NCBI GenBank assembly: GCA_964629225.1
Contig: CAZVQC010000029.1
Location: 1-15,116 of the forward strand
DNA: 15,116 nt
Reading direction: 5' to 3'
Origin: RUG14199 sp964629225
GTDB taxonomy: Bacteria > Bacillota > Clostridia > Oscillospirales > CAG-272
The position numbers were made by a program, and so were the translations under genes. The notes under the pieces were generated by a model. It made no database searches, was not told where the DNA came from, and worked only from the letters and a program-made list of their open reading frames with translations. Below are positions 7,711 to 14,935 of the stretch, one piece after another. The stretch's first letter is position 1, and the number at the start of each line of letters is the position of its first letter.

Positions 7711-8647
7711 TCTTACCGCCGAGGACGTCCCCTAAAGATATTTTCCGTCCCCTGACGAAATCGGCGGCACTCATCTTGCCCTTTCCTTCCGGGATCACCT
7801 CAAGCACCTTCACAGATCCTCTGCCGCAGGTGATTTTAAATCCGTCCGTTCCAAGGTCAAACACCGTGCCGACTTCACCAAAGCTGTCACTTGACTCCTC
7901 CGCCTTTGTTATCTGGAGCATCTTACCGTCCGGAAGAAGGGTCACCGCCCTCGGAACGGGAGAGAGGCCGCGGATTCGGTCCCTTACTGCCGTATTGGTC
8001 TCGGAAAGATCTAGGGCTCTGTCAGCTTTCGTTATCTTTTCGGCGTAGGTAGCCTCCGCATCATTCTGCTTTTCTCTCGGCAGAGGTCCTTCTTTGGCAA
8101 GAGTCACCGTTTCAAGGATGCAATCTGCCGCCACTGCCGCCAGTTTGTCGTGAAGGGACTCAAAATCGTCTTCGGATGTGATGTCCACTTCCTTTTTCAG
8201 TATCATATCTCCGGTATCGAGGCCCTTGTCCATGAACATTGCGGTGATACCGGTCTTTTTTTCTCCGTCAATTATTGCCCTTTGTATCGGCGCCGCGCCT
8301 CTGTATTTCGGCAACAACGATCCGTGGGCGTTGATGCATCCGTATTTGGGATGATCCAGCACGTAGGGGGGCAGTATCTTCCCATACGCCGCCACTATTA
8401 TCATATCCGGCTTCTCACTTTCCAGAACGGAAAGAAACGCCCCGTCCTTCAAAGTTTCCGGCTGATGGACGGTAATACCTTTTTCAAGTGCGAAAACCTT
8501 CACGGGGGACGCCGCCATTTGATGGCCTCTCCCCTTTGGTTTGTCGGGCTGTGTCACGACGGACGTAAGCTCGCAAGTATCGCTTTCATAAAGAGCCTTT
8601 AGGATCACAAGTGCCAGATCCGGAGTGCCCATGAACATTACTCTCAT
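7700..8647 (-). CDS. fmt: Methionyl-tRNA formyltransferase
   Basis: Fmt formylates the amino group of Met on initiator tRNA using 10-formyl-tetrahydrofolate. With the start used here it has 315 residues, the normal family length. The N-terminal catalytic domain begins MRVMFMGTPD and contains PDKPKGRG (34-41) and NAHGSLLPKYRGAAP (106-120). The catalytic triad Asn106, His108 and Asp144 falls at the same numbers as in E. coli Fmt. The C-terminal half (about 205-315) is the tRNA-binding OB-like domain. ATG at 8647 was chosen because GGAGG lies five bases upstream and the protein then starts at the family position. An ATG at 8665, overlapping the def stop as ATGA, would add six unconserved residues. 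def lies directly upstream, the usual def-fmt pairing. Confidence 0.97.
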   Translation of the reverse strand: MRVMFMGTPDLALVILKALYESDTCELTSVVTQPDKPKGRGHQMAASPVKVFALEKGITVHQPETLKDGAFLSVLESEKPDMIIVAAYGKILPPYVLDHPKYGCINAHGSLLPKYRGAAPIQRAIIDGEKKTGITAMFMDKGLDTGDMILKKEVDITSEDDFESLHDKLAAVAADCILETVTLAKEGPLPREKQNDAEATYAEKITKADRALDLSETNTAVRDRIRGLSPVPRAVTLLPDGKMLQITKAEESSDSFGEVGTVFDLGTDGFKITCGRGSVKVLEVIPEGKGKMSAADFVRGRKISLGDVLGGKNDG

Positions 8648-8661
8648 CGATCCCTCCGAAA

Positions 8662-9141
8662 TCATTCGTACATCTCTTCTATCTCCTTTTGCGTGAGCAT
8701 CTTGACCGCCTCATCGCAAAAGAGCTTTCCGTCCAAATGGTCGATCTCATGGCAAAGTGCCCTCGCCTTGAGACCGCTTCCGCAAACGGTGAATTCCTTT
8801 CCGTGTCTGTCTGTGGCTCTCACCGTCACGGTCTCGGGGCGCTTCACTATCCCCCATTTTCCGGGCAGTGAGAGGCAACCCTCAAGTTCCTCTTGTTCCC
8901 CATCGGATGCTATGATCTCCGGGTTGATAAGTTCAATAAGATCCCCTGCGTCAACTTCTACAATGCAGATCCTGCGAGGAACTCCCACCTGAGGAGCCGC
9001 AAGTCCGCAGCCGTCCGCAATGTGAAGAGTCTCCGCCATGTCGTCAAGTAACGTCAGTATCCTCGGTGTGATCTCGATCACCGGTCTGCACTGCTTTCTC
9101 AGAACATCGTCTCCGAGTTTCACAATATTTAGTCTTGCCAT
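8662..9141 (-). CDS. def: Peptide deformylase
   Basis: Def is a metal-dependent hydrolase that removes the N-formyl group from nascent proteins, undoing what Fmt adds. It has 159 residues. The three diagnostic motifs are present: GCGLAAPQVG (44-53) with Gln51, EGCLS (87-91) with metal ligand Cys89, and HEIDHLDG with metal ligands His131 and His135 and catalytic Glu132. ATG at 9141 has AAAGGTG four bases upstream and follows priA after 16 bases. Among the known forms, the short C-terminus suggests the type 1 (E. coli-like) class, although I cannot verify that without an alignment. Confidence 0.97.
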   Translation of the reverse strand: MARLNIVKLGDDVLRKQCRPVIEITPRILTLLDDMAETLHIADGCGLAAPQVGVPRRICIVEVDAGDLIELINPEIIASDGEQEELEGCLSLPGKWGIVKRPETVTVRATDRHGKEFTVCGSGLKARALCHEIDHLDGKLFCDEAVKMLTQKEIEEMYE

Positions 9142-9157
9142 GTAACACCTTTCACGG

Positions 9158-11653
9158 TCACACTTCCTCGGGATTCAGATCGATCCCGACCGTGACCTGT
9201 CTTTTAGAATTTTTTCCGGTCTCCGTCATTACCTCGGAGAGCATCTCTCTCGTCCTCTTGTTAAGACGGCATTTGAGCACCATCCTCATTCGGAACATAT
9301 TTCTCACCTTGTAGACCGGCGTCTCAAAGGGGCCGAAGGCCTGGAGAGCCACGTCGCTGTATTTTTCAAGGGCAAGTTTTCTGATCAGCTTGTCAAGCCC
9401 GGAGGCGGCAATTGCAAGGAGAGACTCATCCTGAGATGATACCGTGATCACCGCAATGTCACAAAACGGAGGAAAGACGACTTCACGTCTCAGCTTGATT
9501 TCACGCTCAAAAAACGCCTCGTAATTCTGACTGACGGCGTCCCTTATGACGTCGTTGTAGGGATTCAACGTCTGGATGAGGGCAACGCCCTCCTCACCGC
9601 CTTTTCTTCCGGCTCTGCCGACTACCTGCGTCAGCATGGAAAAAGTCCTCTCCGTGGCACGGTAATCATCCATATGTATCGAAAGATCCGCATCCAAGAC
9701 CCCCACCAAGGTCACCTTCGGAAAATCGTGCCCCTTAGTGACCATCTGCGTGCCGAGCAGAATATTGGTATCTCCCCTTCGGAATCCTTCAAGTATCTCC
9801 CCGTAGGATCCCTTGCCGGAGGTAGTGTCCGCATCCATGCGGGCTATCCTCGCCCCCGGTATCAATTTTTGTATCTCTTCCTCCACCCGTTGAGTACCGC
9901 TTCCGGTGTGGCGGAAGTGTTCTTTCCCGCAGGACGGGCATTTTTCCGGTATCCTCAGCGTAGTGCCGCAGTAGTGGCACATTAAGACCCCGTACTGCTC
10001 CGATGAGCCCTTGCCCTTCACGTGATAGGTCATGGAAACGGAACAGTTCGGGCACATCACGGCCTCTCCGCAAGCCATACAAGACACCGTGTGATTGTAG
10101 CCTCGTCTATTAAGAAAAACTATTGCCTGTTCTCCGTTTTCGACAGTCTCCGAAAGCCTCGACACAAGAGGTGCACTGAGAGAAGAGACATTTCCCACAG
10201 CCCTCTCGCTTCTCATGTCACACAGTTCCACCTTAGGCAGAGTCGCACCGCCGTATCTTGTTTTCAGTTTGATAAGTGAGTATTTTCCCGATACCGCCTT
10301 GTAGTAGCTCTCAAAAGATGGGGTAGCGGAGGCAAGAAGCATCAGTGCTCCGTTTTCGGCACATCTGAATCTCGCCACGTCATGGGCGGAATACTTCGGG
10401 TCCGACTCGGATTTGTACGTGTGCTCCTGCTCCTCGTCGATGACTATCAATCCGAGATCTTTCACCGGGGCGAATACCGCACTTCTCGTTCCTATGACAA
10501 CGTCGGCAAAGCCGTCACGTATCCGCCTCCAAGCATCGTATCTCTCGCCGTTCGAAAGCCTTGAATGAAGCACGGCAACGCTGTCACCGTAGTAACTCCT
10601 GAATATGGACACAGCCTGCGGCGTCAGCGCTATCTCCGGCACTAACATGATAACTCCCCGTCCGTCGCTTCGAACGGAATCTATCAGTTTTTTGATGACG
10701 CTGGTCTTTCCGGATCCGGTCACTCCGTGAAGCAGAGCAGCCTTCGGCTCATGGGAAAGATAGAGCTCCTTCAAGGCACCGAATGCCTCCGTCTGCTCAT
10801 CCGAAAGCACGATATCCGAGCCCTCGGTCTTCGCCCTTCCGGCGTAAGGGTCGCGATAAGTCTCAAATTCTTCTCTTGAAAGGATCCCCTTTTTTTCAAG
10901 TGTCAGCACCTGAACATTCTTGCATCCGGTCTCTGCTGCAAGGTCTTCAAGATCCATCGCTTTCTTTCCAAGCAAGGTCTTGATAATTGAGATCTGCATG
11001 GGACTGCGAAGCCTGATACCAGTCTGCCCACCTCCCGTGAGAATGTCTTTTGCCACCTCATCACTCACCGCAAGAGAGATAACGGCGGTCTTTTTGACCG
11101 ACGAGGGCTCCTTTACGATGCTGAACCGCTCAACGTATCCCTCCTTGGCAAGATAGGACACAGTTTTGGGAATACCGTCACCGAATTCCCCGGACAGCTT
11201 CGAAAGCGGGACGTCCCCTTTTTCTTCAAGATATCCGAGAACCGCCGCCGCCTTTGGCGGAAGCGCTTCACCGCTTCCCGGCAGGATCCTTTTTCCTTTT
11301 GTTCTGACACACTCGGTCACTTTTGAAAATGCAGCCGAGGGAACCTGGACCTTGATCGCCTCTCCGTATGAGCACAGAGTATGACTCTTCAAAAAAGCGG
11401 CAAGTCTCAACTGCTCCGTACCGATCATCGGACCGTTTCGGGCAACGGAGGATATGGGCTTCAGGGAATCGAGTTCCGTCGTGTCGGTTATCTCAAAAAC
11501 TACCGCCGGTATCCCACGATTTCCCCTTCCGAAAGGAACGCTGACGAGAGAACCCGGCAAAACCGAGCCTTCAAGTTCCGTCGGTATCCGATAATCGAAC
11601 AGCCTGTCCGCATGGTACGGCAGATCAAAAATGCAGACTCGCGCAATACTCAC
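9158..11653 (-). CDS. priA: Primosomal protein N' (replication restart helicase PriA)
   Basis: PriA is a 3'-5' superfamily 2 DNA helicase that recognises stalled forks and reloads the replicative helicase. It has 831 residues. The N-terminal DNA-binding domain (about 1-105) and a winged-helix region precede the helicase core. Walker A is GVTGSGKT (310-317), Walker B is DEEQ (406-409), motif III is SATP (442-445), motif V lies around GTQMVTKGHDFP (634-645), and motif VI is QVVGRAGR (676-683). The inserted zinc module has all eight cysteines in pairs: 525/528, 534/537, 559/562 and 572/575. The start is GTG at 11653, with AAAGGAGAG about seven bases upstream. In many Firmicutes coaBC lies between rpoZ and priA. 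Here there is only a 72-base gap with a hairpin. Confidence 0.98.
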   Translation of the reverse strand: MSIARVCIFDLPYHADRLFDYRIPTELEGSVLPGSLVSVPFGRGNRGIPAVVFEITDTTELDSLKPISSVARNGPMIGTEQLRLAAFLKSHTLCSYGEAIKVQVPSAAFSKVTECVRTKGKRILPGSGEALPPKAAAVLGYLEEKGDVPLSKLSGEFGDGIPKTVSYLAKEGYVERFSIVKEPSSVKKTAVISLAVSDEVAKDILTGGGQTGIRLRSPMQISIIKTLLGKKAMDLEDLAAETGCKNVQVLTLEKKGILSREEFETYRDPYAGRAKTEGSDIVLSDEQTEAFGALKELYLSHEPKAALLHGVTGSGKTSVIKKLIDSVRSDGRGVIMLVPEIALTPQAVSIFRSYYGDSVAVLHSRLSNGERYDAWRRIRDGFADVVIGTRSAVFAPVKDLGLIVIDEEQEHTYKSESDPKYSAHDVARFRCAENGALMLLASATPSFESYYKAVSGKYSLIKLKTRYGGATLPKVELCDMRSERAVGNVSSLSAPLVSRLSETVENGEQAIVFLNRRGYNHTVSCMACGEAVMCPNCSVSMTYHVKGKGSSEQYGVLMCHYCGTTLRIPEKCPSCGKEHFRHTGSGTQRVEEEIQKLIPGARIARMDADTTSGKGSYGEILEGFRRGDTNILLGTQMVTKGHDFPKVTLVGVLDADLSIHMDDYRATERTFSMLTQVVGRAGRKGGEEGVALIQTLNPYNDVIRDAVSQNYEAFFEREIKLRREVVFPPFCDIAVITVSSQDESLLAIAASGLDKLIRKLALEKYSDVALQAFGPFETPVYKVRNMFRMRMVLKCRLNKRTREMLSEVMTETGKNSKRQVTVGIDLNPEEV

Positions 11654-11698
11654 GTTCTCTCTCCTTTCAAAGTCAGTTATCCCAAAGAAAAGCCAAGC

Positions 11699-11718
11699 GT
11701 CCCCGATAATTCGGGGAC
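11699..11718 (-). other. Stem-loop in the rpoZ-priA gap
   Basis: An 8-bp perfect stem GTCCCCGA/TCGGGGAC (11699-11706 with 11711-11718) with the loop TAAT begins seven bases after the rpoZ stop. On the - strand it is followed by a U-rich but broken stretch (GCTTGGCTTTTCTTT). It may be a weak terminator or attenuator that lowers priA expression relative to rpoZ, or an mRNA processing/stability element. Confidence 0.5.
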
Positions 11719-11725
11719 AATGATA

Positions 11726-12037
11726 TCATTCTTCGACGTTCAGCACCTTATCCTCGTTGTCAAAAAGGGTCTCGCCCTCCTTGTCGACTATCTTGAAGCG
11801 ACCGTCGTACAGTCTGCCGACGGCAACCTTCACAGCCTTTTCGTCGCGATATTCTTCTCTGATCATGCTGACAAGAGGCTTATCAACTTCCTTTTTTGCG
11901 ATCCTGCTCTCCGCACGTTCTCTCTGGTTCACGTACTCATCGGTGATGACACGGGCGCATTTTGCTGCGGCGATGACCAGAGCGTACTTGTTCATTTTTC
12001 CGTCTTTTGTAAAGTCGTTGATAGATGGGTAGATCAT
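11726..12037 (-). CDS. rpoZ: DNA-directed RNA polymerase omega subunit
   Basis: Omega binds the beta' subunit and helps assemble and stabilise RNA polymerase. The 103-residue product begins MIYPSI and carries the family core YALVIAAAKCARVITDEY (about 18-35), followed by a charged helix and KPLVSMIREEY. Length and position right after gmk match Firmicutes omega. ATG at 12037 has AAGGAG at good spacing. The acidic C-terminal tail beyond about residue 80 is variable in the family. It is 100 bases downstream of gmk and 72 upstream of priA, the two largest gaps in the gene block, so it may have partly separate control. Confidence 0.9.
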   Translation of the reverse strand: MIYPSINDFTKDGKMNKYALVIAAAKCARVITDEYVNQRERAESRIAKKEVDKPLVSMIREEYRDEKAVKVAVGRLYDGRFKIVDKEGETLFDNEDKVLNVEE

Positions 12038-12115
12038 TTTTATCTCCTTGTTCCGCTTTTGCGGTGTTAGTAATAATTTGCTTTTCGATCACCGACGGCA
12101 CTCACCATCGGCAGT

Positions 12116-12124
12116 ATCATAACA
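12116..12124 (-). promoter_or_regulatory. Possible extended -10 promoter for rpoZ
   Basis: In the 100-base gmk-rpoZ gap the - strand reads TGTTATGAT, an extended -10 element (TATGAT, five of six consensus bases, with TGT upstream). No good -35 is found at 16-18 bases. The start site would lie about 70 bases upstream of the rpoZ ATG. The gap also has a small CCGC-AAAA-GCGG hairpin just before the ribosome binding site. Confidence 0.25.
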
Positions 12125-12137
12125 TGAAGGACACGGA

Positions 12138-12746
12138 TCAAATGTCGAAAAAACGATCCGTTATCTCTTTCATCCTATCGGTCTTTGAATGCTCCGCCAT
12201 GATGATGGATGCTATCCTGTCGGCGCATTCACCGTCCCGTCCGGTCTCATTGACCACCACGTAATCGTAGTCAGGAAGGCGGGATATCTCCTCCGCCGCC
12301 CGTTTTATCCTTCTGCGTATCACTTCTTCGCTCTCGGTACCTCTGCCACGAAGCCTGCTTTCAAGAACTCTCGCATCCGGAGGTATCAACATGATGGATA
12401 CCGCATCCGGGCAGATCTTTTTGATTTGGGACGCTCCGTCCACCTCAATCTCAAGGATCAGATCCCGTCCGGCTTCGACTACTCTTTCGGCCTCACTCTT
12501 CAGCGTGCCGTAATAGTTGTCGCAATAACTTGTGTATTCCAGCACCTCACCACAGGAGATCTTACGAAGGAAGTCCTCCTTTGAGATGAAGTGATAGTGG
12601 ACGCCGTCCTCCTCGCCGGGCCTCGGCGCCCTTGTTGTAGCCGAGACGGAAAAGCCGATGGTGGGAAGGCTCTCCCTCAGTTTTTTCACAACGGTCCCCT
12701 TGCCGCTGCCTGCAGGCCCGGATATCACTATAAAAAGTCCTCTCAT
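12138..12746 (-). CDS. gmk: Guanylate kinase
   Basis: Gmk phosphorylates GMP to GDP with ATP, feeding GTP, dGTP and (p)ppGpp pools. The 202-residue length is typical. The P-loop is GPAGSGKGT (10-18). The GMP-binding segment SATTRAPRPGEEDGVHYHF lies at 35-53, with Tyr79-Gly80-Thr81 of the NYYGT motif further on, EIEVDGASQIKK (99-110) in place of the more usual DVQGA, and the arginine-rich lid RLRGRGTESEEVIRRRI (131-147). The ATG overlaps the remA stop as ATGA, indicating translational coupling. The remA-gmk-rpoZ order is a Firmicutes hallmark. Confidence 0.97.
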   Translation of the reverse strand: MRGLFIVISGPAGSGKGTVVKKLRESLPTIGFSVSATTRAPRPGEEDGVHYHFISKEDFLRKISCGEVLEYTSYCDNYYGTLKSEAERVVEAGRDLILEIEVDGASQIKKICPDAVSIMLIPPDARVLESRLRGRGTESEEVIRRRIKRAAEEISRLPDYDYVVVNETGRDGECADRIASIIMAEHSKTDRMKEITDRFFDI

Positions 12747-13006
12747 TTTGAGCCCTCGCTATCGTCTTGAACGTCGCCACCGATCTTAGCCGCCAGCTTT
12801 TCGGTCTCCTGTGCCGACAGTATCACGTGTCCGCTGTCGGTGACGATGACCGTCTTGGTCTTTTTACCCACGGTACAGTCGATGACTCTTCCGTCCTTTT
12901 TTGCCTCCTGCACAAGCCTTTTTGAAGGGGCGCAGTCGTAGCCCGCAAGAACGACGATCCTGTCCGCCGACACCATATTGTTGAATCCGACATTGACAAG
13001 CTTCAT
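12743..13006 (-). CDS. remA: RemA-family regulator (DUF370)
   Basis: The 87-residue protein matches the RemA/YlzA family, which in B. subtilis is a ring-forming DNA-binding activator of biofilm matrix and osmoprotection operons. Matching landmarks are VNVGFNNMVSADRI (4-17), CAPSKRLVQEAKKDGRVID (25-43) and VIVTDSGHVILS (53-64). Arg16 corresponds to a functionally important N-terminal arginine. The segment that is GRRTRAV in B. subtilis is GKKTKTV (47-53) here, so positive charge is kept but all three arginines are lysines. ATG at 13006 follows yicC after three bases, with GGAG inside the end of yicC. It overlaps gmk by four bases. Family membership is firm, but the function in this organism is inferred from context. 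Confidence 0.93.
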   Translation of the reverse strand: MKLVNVGFNNMVSADRIVVLAGYDCAPSKRLVQEAKKDGRVIDCTVGKKTKTVIVTDSGHVILSAQETEKLAAKIGGDVQDDSEGSK

Positions 13007-13009
13007 CCG

Positions 13010-13903
13010 TCACTCCACGTTCTGTATCTGCTCTCGGATCTTCTCAAGTTCCGCCTTGATGTCCACCACAAGGTGGGCTATCTCCGCATTGCCGGCCTTC
13101 GATCCGATGGTGTTGGTCTCACGGTTCATCTCCTGAATGAGGAAGTCAAGCTTTCTTCCCGCAGGTTCGGGCTTTGACATGATATCATTCATTGCGGCAA
13201 AATGGCTGTCGAGACGAACGAGCTCCTCGTCTATTGCCGCCTTGTCGGCAAATATCGCCGCCTCGGTAAGTATCCTCTGCTCCGCTATCTCAACGTCAAA
13301 GTCCTGAAGGAGTTTTTTGATCCTCTCCTCAAGCTTTGCGCTGTAGCCGGAGATGTCCTTTGCGGAGATCTCCGCGATCCTTGCGGCGTAGCCTTTTATC
13401 ACTTCGGTCTTCTTAAGGATGTCCGCTTCAAGGTTGGCACCCTCTCTGCTTCTCGCCTCAAGGAACATATCAACGGCACCGGAAAGCACCGCCTTCAGGT
13501 CATCCCAGTCCTTCTCCATGTCGTCCTCGGGGCACTGCACGGTGAAGATATCTCTGTACTGAGCCACGGTCATGACACTTATGTCGTCCGCAAGAGAGAA
13601 TTCATCCCTCAGTGCCTTCAGTGCACCGATGTAGGATGCGGCTATCGCCATATCCGGCCTCACCGAAACACCGGTCTGCTTGATAACGTCGATGCTGATG
13701 AACACCTCAACCTTGCCTCTCGTTATCCCACGCTGCGCAATGTAAGTTTTTACCCGCTCCTCAAGGAAGCTGTACATACGGGGCAGTTTCACTGTGCAAT
13801 CAAGATACCTGTTATTGACGGATCTTATCTCCGCCGTGATATCCTTGTCCCCGGAAGAACTGAGCCCCCTCGCTCTTCCGAATGCAGTCATACTTTTGAA
13901 CAT
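13010..13903 (-). CDS. yicC: YicC/YloC-family endoribonuclease
   Basis: The 297-residue protein belongs to the YicC/YloC family, whose E. coli and B. subtilis members have been reported as endoribonucleases acting in RNA turnover. The N-terminal domain starts MFKSMTAFGR (1-10) and contains EIRSVNNRYLD (25-35). The C-terminal DUF1732 domain shows GRKLDFLIQEMNRETNTIG (249-267) and ends IREQIQNVE, the typical family terminus. ATG at 13903 was chosen because GGAG lies six bases upstream and MxKSMTxFGR is the family start. The longer open frame to 13999 would run back through the promoter. It is the first gene of the presumed 12-gene operon, preceded by a consensus promoter and a structured leader. 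Confidence 0.95.
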   Translation of the reverse strand: MFKSMTAFGRARGLSSSGDKDITAEIRSVNNRYLDCTVKLPRMYSFLEERVKTYIAQRGITRGKVEVFISIDVIKQTGVSVRPDMAIAASYIGALKALRDEFSLADDISVMTVAQYRDIFTVQCPEDDMEKDWDDLKAVLSGAVDMFLEARSREGANLEADILKKTEVIKGYAARIAEISAKDISGYSAKLEERIKKLLQDFDVEIAEQRILTEAAIFADKAAIDEELVRLDSHFAAMNDIMSKPEPAGRKLDFLIQEMNRETNTIGSKAGNAEIAHLVVDIKAELEKIREQIQNVE

Positions 13904-13926
13904 GATGATCTCCGTTTCAATTCCGT

Positions 13927-13962
13927 ATCGGATCCGCCGCCGTTTGGCACTCTTGATCCGAT
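13927..13962 (-). other. Hairpin in the yicC mRNA leader
   Basis: The arms ATCGGATC and GATCCGAT (13927-13934 with 13955-13962) pair over 8 bp with a 20-base loop that itself holds a GCC/GGC mini-stem. The predicted start site is at about 13962-13964, so the hairpin would form at the extreme 5' end of the operon transcript, a position known to slow RppH/RNase-mediated decay. It does not cover the ribosome binding site. Confidence 0.5.
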
Positions 13963-13969
13963 TTATATT

Positions 13970-13999
13970 ATTATACAATATAATAAAAGCTCTTGTCAA
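13970..13999 (-). promoter_or_regulatory. Sigma-A promoter of the yicC-rsgA operon
   Basis: On the - strand a perfect TTGACA (13994-13999) and a perfect TATAAT (13970-13975) are separated by 18 bases. The surrounding sequence is very AT-rich. Transcription should begin near 13962-13964, about 60 bases before the yicC ATG. This is the strongest promoter seen upstream of the block and may drive all genes down to rsgA or spoVM. Confidence 0.88.
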
Positions 14000-14030
14000 C
14001 CTTCGGCACTGAATTTTCCCAATTCATTTT

Positions 14031-14159
14031 ACCGTATTTGACTGCAGAACACCGTATTGACCGCAATTTCGCAGGAAATTATCCCGGATAATATTTTATG
14101 CATCCGTAAAATACGGTATCAACATCCCCATTATGAATTTTAGTCAACTGGATAATTTC
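14031..14159. repeat. Cluster of short direct and inverted repeats upstream of the yicC promoter
   Basis: Two direct copies, ACCGTATTTGACTGCA (14031-14046) and ACCGTATTGACCGCA (14051-14065), start 20 bases apart, about two helical turns. An inverted ACCGTATTT copy lies at 14109-14117. A second motif, GAAATTATCC (14075-14084), recurs inverted as GGATAATTTC (14150-14159), with GGATAAT also at 14086-14092. The stretch is non-coding and lies between the alkylation-repair gene and the operon promoter. It could hold operators. No terminator with a clear U-tract is seen for the repair gene. Confidence 0.45.
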
Positions 14160-14163
14160 AACT

Positions 14164-14841
14164 TTAGACCTTCATTTTTTTGAGCGCTTCCTTGTTTTCT
14201 TTCGGAATTCGGAATGAATCACAGGCCTTTGATATCGCCTTATTGTGAGTCCATGCATCAAGACGTCCGCTTTCGATGAACGATACCGCCTTTTCAAAAT
14301 TGTATGTCAGCGCCGTTGCAAAATACCACGCCCTTGCCATGTCCACGTAGTATCTTCCCGCCGGTATCATGGCAACGGCGTTTGATACCGTGTCGGAATA
14401 TCTTTCGCCGCAAAAGTAGGAGATAAACATCCCGATCCCGTATCTTGCGGTGAATACCCTGTCCGACGAACACCATTCAAACGCCTTGTCAAGAAGACTG
14501 TCACAGTTCTTTTGAAAGACCTTCGGTCTGAACATATCGCAGGTAGCCCAGTTGTCGACGTAGGGCAAAAATTCCTCCGTCTTCGCCATCGCCTCACGGT
14601 AGTCCCTTATTTTGGAGACGATGAAGGCGTGAAGATTGTTCTCCTCATAATAATAGTGCCGGGGATCAATAATGAATGCCTCTCCGTCAGCCGTGCCGAA
14701 AAGTTCCGAAGCGTAACGCCTCAGAGCGGGAGTGCGCACGCCGATGACCTTTTCCGGTGCAATATCCGGCATAAGCTTCATGTGAAAAGTTCTGTATTCT
14801 TCATCCCTCATGGAAAAGAGAGTCTCTTTTATCCTGTCCAT
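14164..14841 (-). CDS. DNA alkylation repair protein, AlkD-like HEAT-repeat glycosylase family
   Basis: The 225-residue protein resembles the DNA_alkylation (PF08713) family, whose Bacillus cereus member AlkD excises positively charged N3/N7-alkyl purines without base flipping. Family landmarks are EKVIGVRTPALRRYA (30-44), YYEENNLHAF (64-73), YVDNWATCDMFRPKVF (94-109), WYFATAL (172-178) and LDAWTHNKAI (194-203). Trp98, Asp102, Arg133 and Trp172 keep spacings like those of AlkD's Trp109, Asp113, Arg148 and Trp187, so the active site looks intact. ATG at 14841 was chosen for GGAGG seven bases upstream and the family start. The open frame to 14952 crosses the promoter and an A-tract. The gene stands alone, with its own promoter divergent from the tRNAs. 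No adaptive-response regulator (Ada) or partner repair gene is visible. Confidence 0.9.
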   Translation of the reverse strand: MDRIKETLFSMRDEEYRTFHMKLMPDIAPEKVIGVRTPALRRYASELFGTADGEAFIIDPRHYYYEENNLHAFIVSKIRDYREAMAKTEEFLPYVDNWATCDMFRPKVFQKNCDSLLDKAFEWCSSDRVFTARYGIGMFISYFCGERYSDTVSNAVAMIPAGRYYVDMARAWYFATALTYNFEKAVSFIESGRLDAWTHNKAISKACDSFRIPKENKEALKKMKV

Positions 14842-14869
14842 CTGCCATCCTCCGTTTTTTCTCACTTTA

Positions 14870-14898
14870 ATAGTATCATATTTTGAGGATTCGGGCAA
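14870..14898 (-). promoter_or_regulatory. Promoter of the AlkD-like gene
   Basis: On the - strand TTGCCC (14893-14898) and TACTAT (14870-14875) are separated by 17 bases, with a TGA extended -10. Both hexamers match consensus at four of six positions. Directly upstream lies an A-rich run (14901-14924) in the place of an UP element. The leader would be about 20 bases. Confidence 0.65.
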
Positions 14899-14900
14899 CG

Positions 14901-14924
14901 TTTTTTCGTTTTTTTGTTTTTTTT
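14901..14924. promoter_or_regulatory. A/T-tract between two divergent promoters
   Basis: On the + strand the run reads T6-CG-T7-G-T8. It lies directly behind the -35 of the AlkD-like gene and about 12 bases behind the -35 of the tRNA promoter, so it can serve as an UP element and as bent, nucleoid-protein-binding DNA for both directions. No terminator stem is associated with it. Confidence 0.5.
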
Positions 14925-14935
14925 CGGAAAAACCC

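Noticed and set aside
12067..12120. A 17-codon frame in the gmk-rpoZ gap
   Set aside because: It has no ribosome binding site, its ATG lies within the candidate -10 element, and it has no recognisable pattern, unlike spoVM.
13904..13999. N-terminal extension of YicC by 32 residues
   Set aside because: It would place the start at the promoter -35 element. The family start MxKSMT and a good ribosome binding site are at 13903.
14072..14117. Terminator for the AlkD-like gene
   Set aside because: The small stems here (CCGTA/TACGG and ATTAT/ATAAT) are short and not followed by a U-run on the - strand, so I list the area only as repeats.
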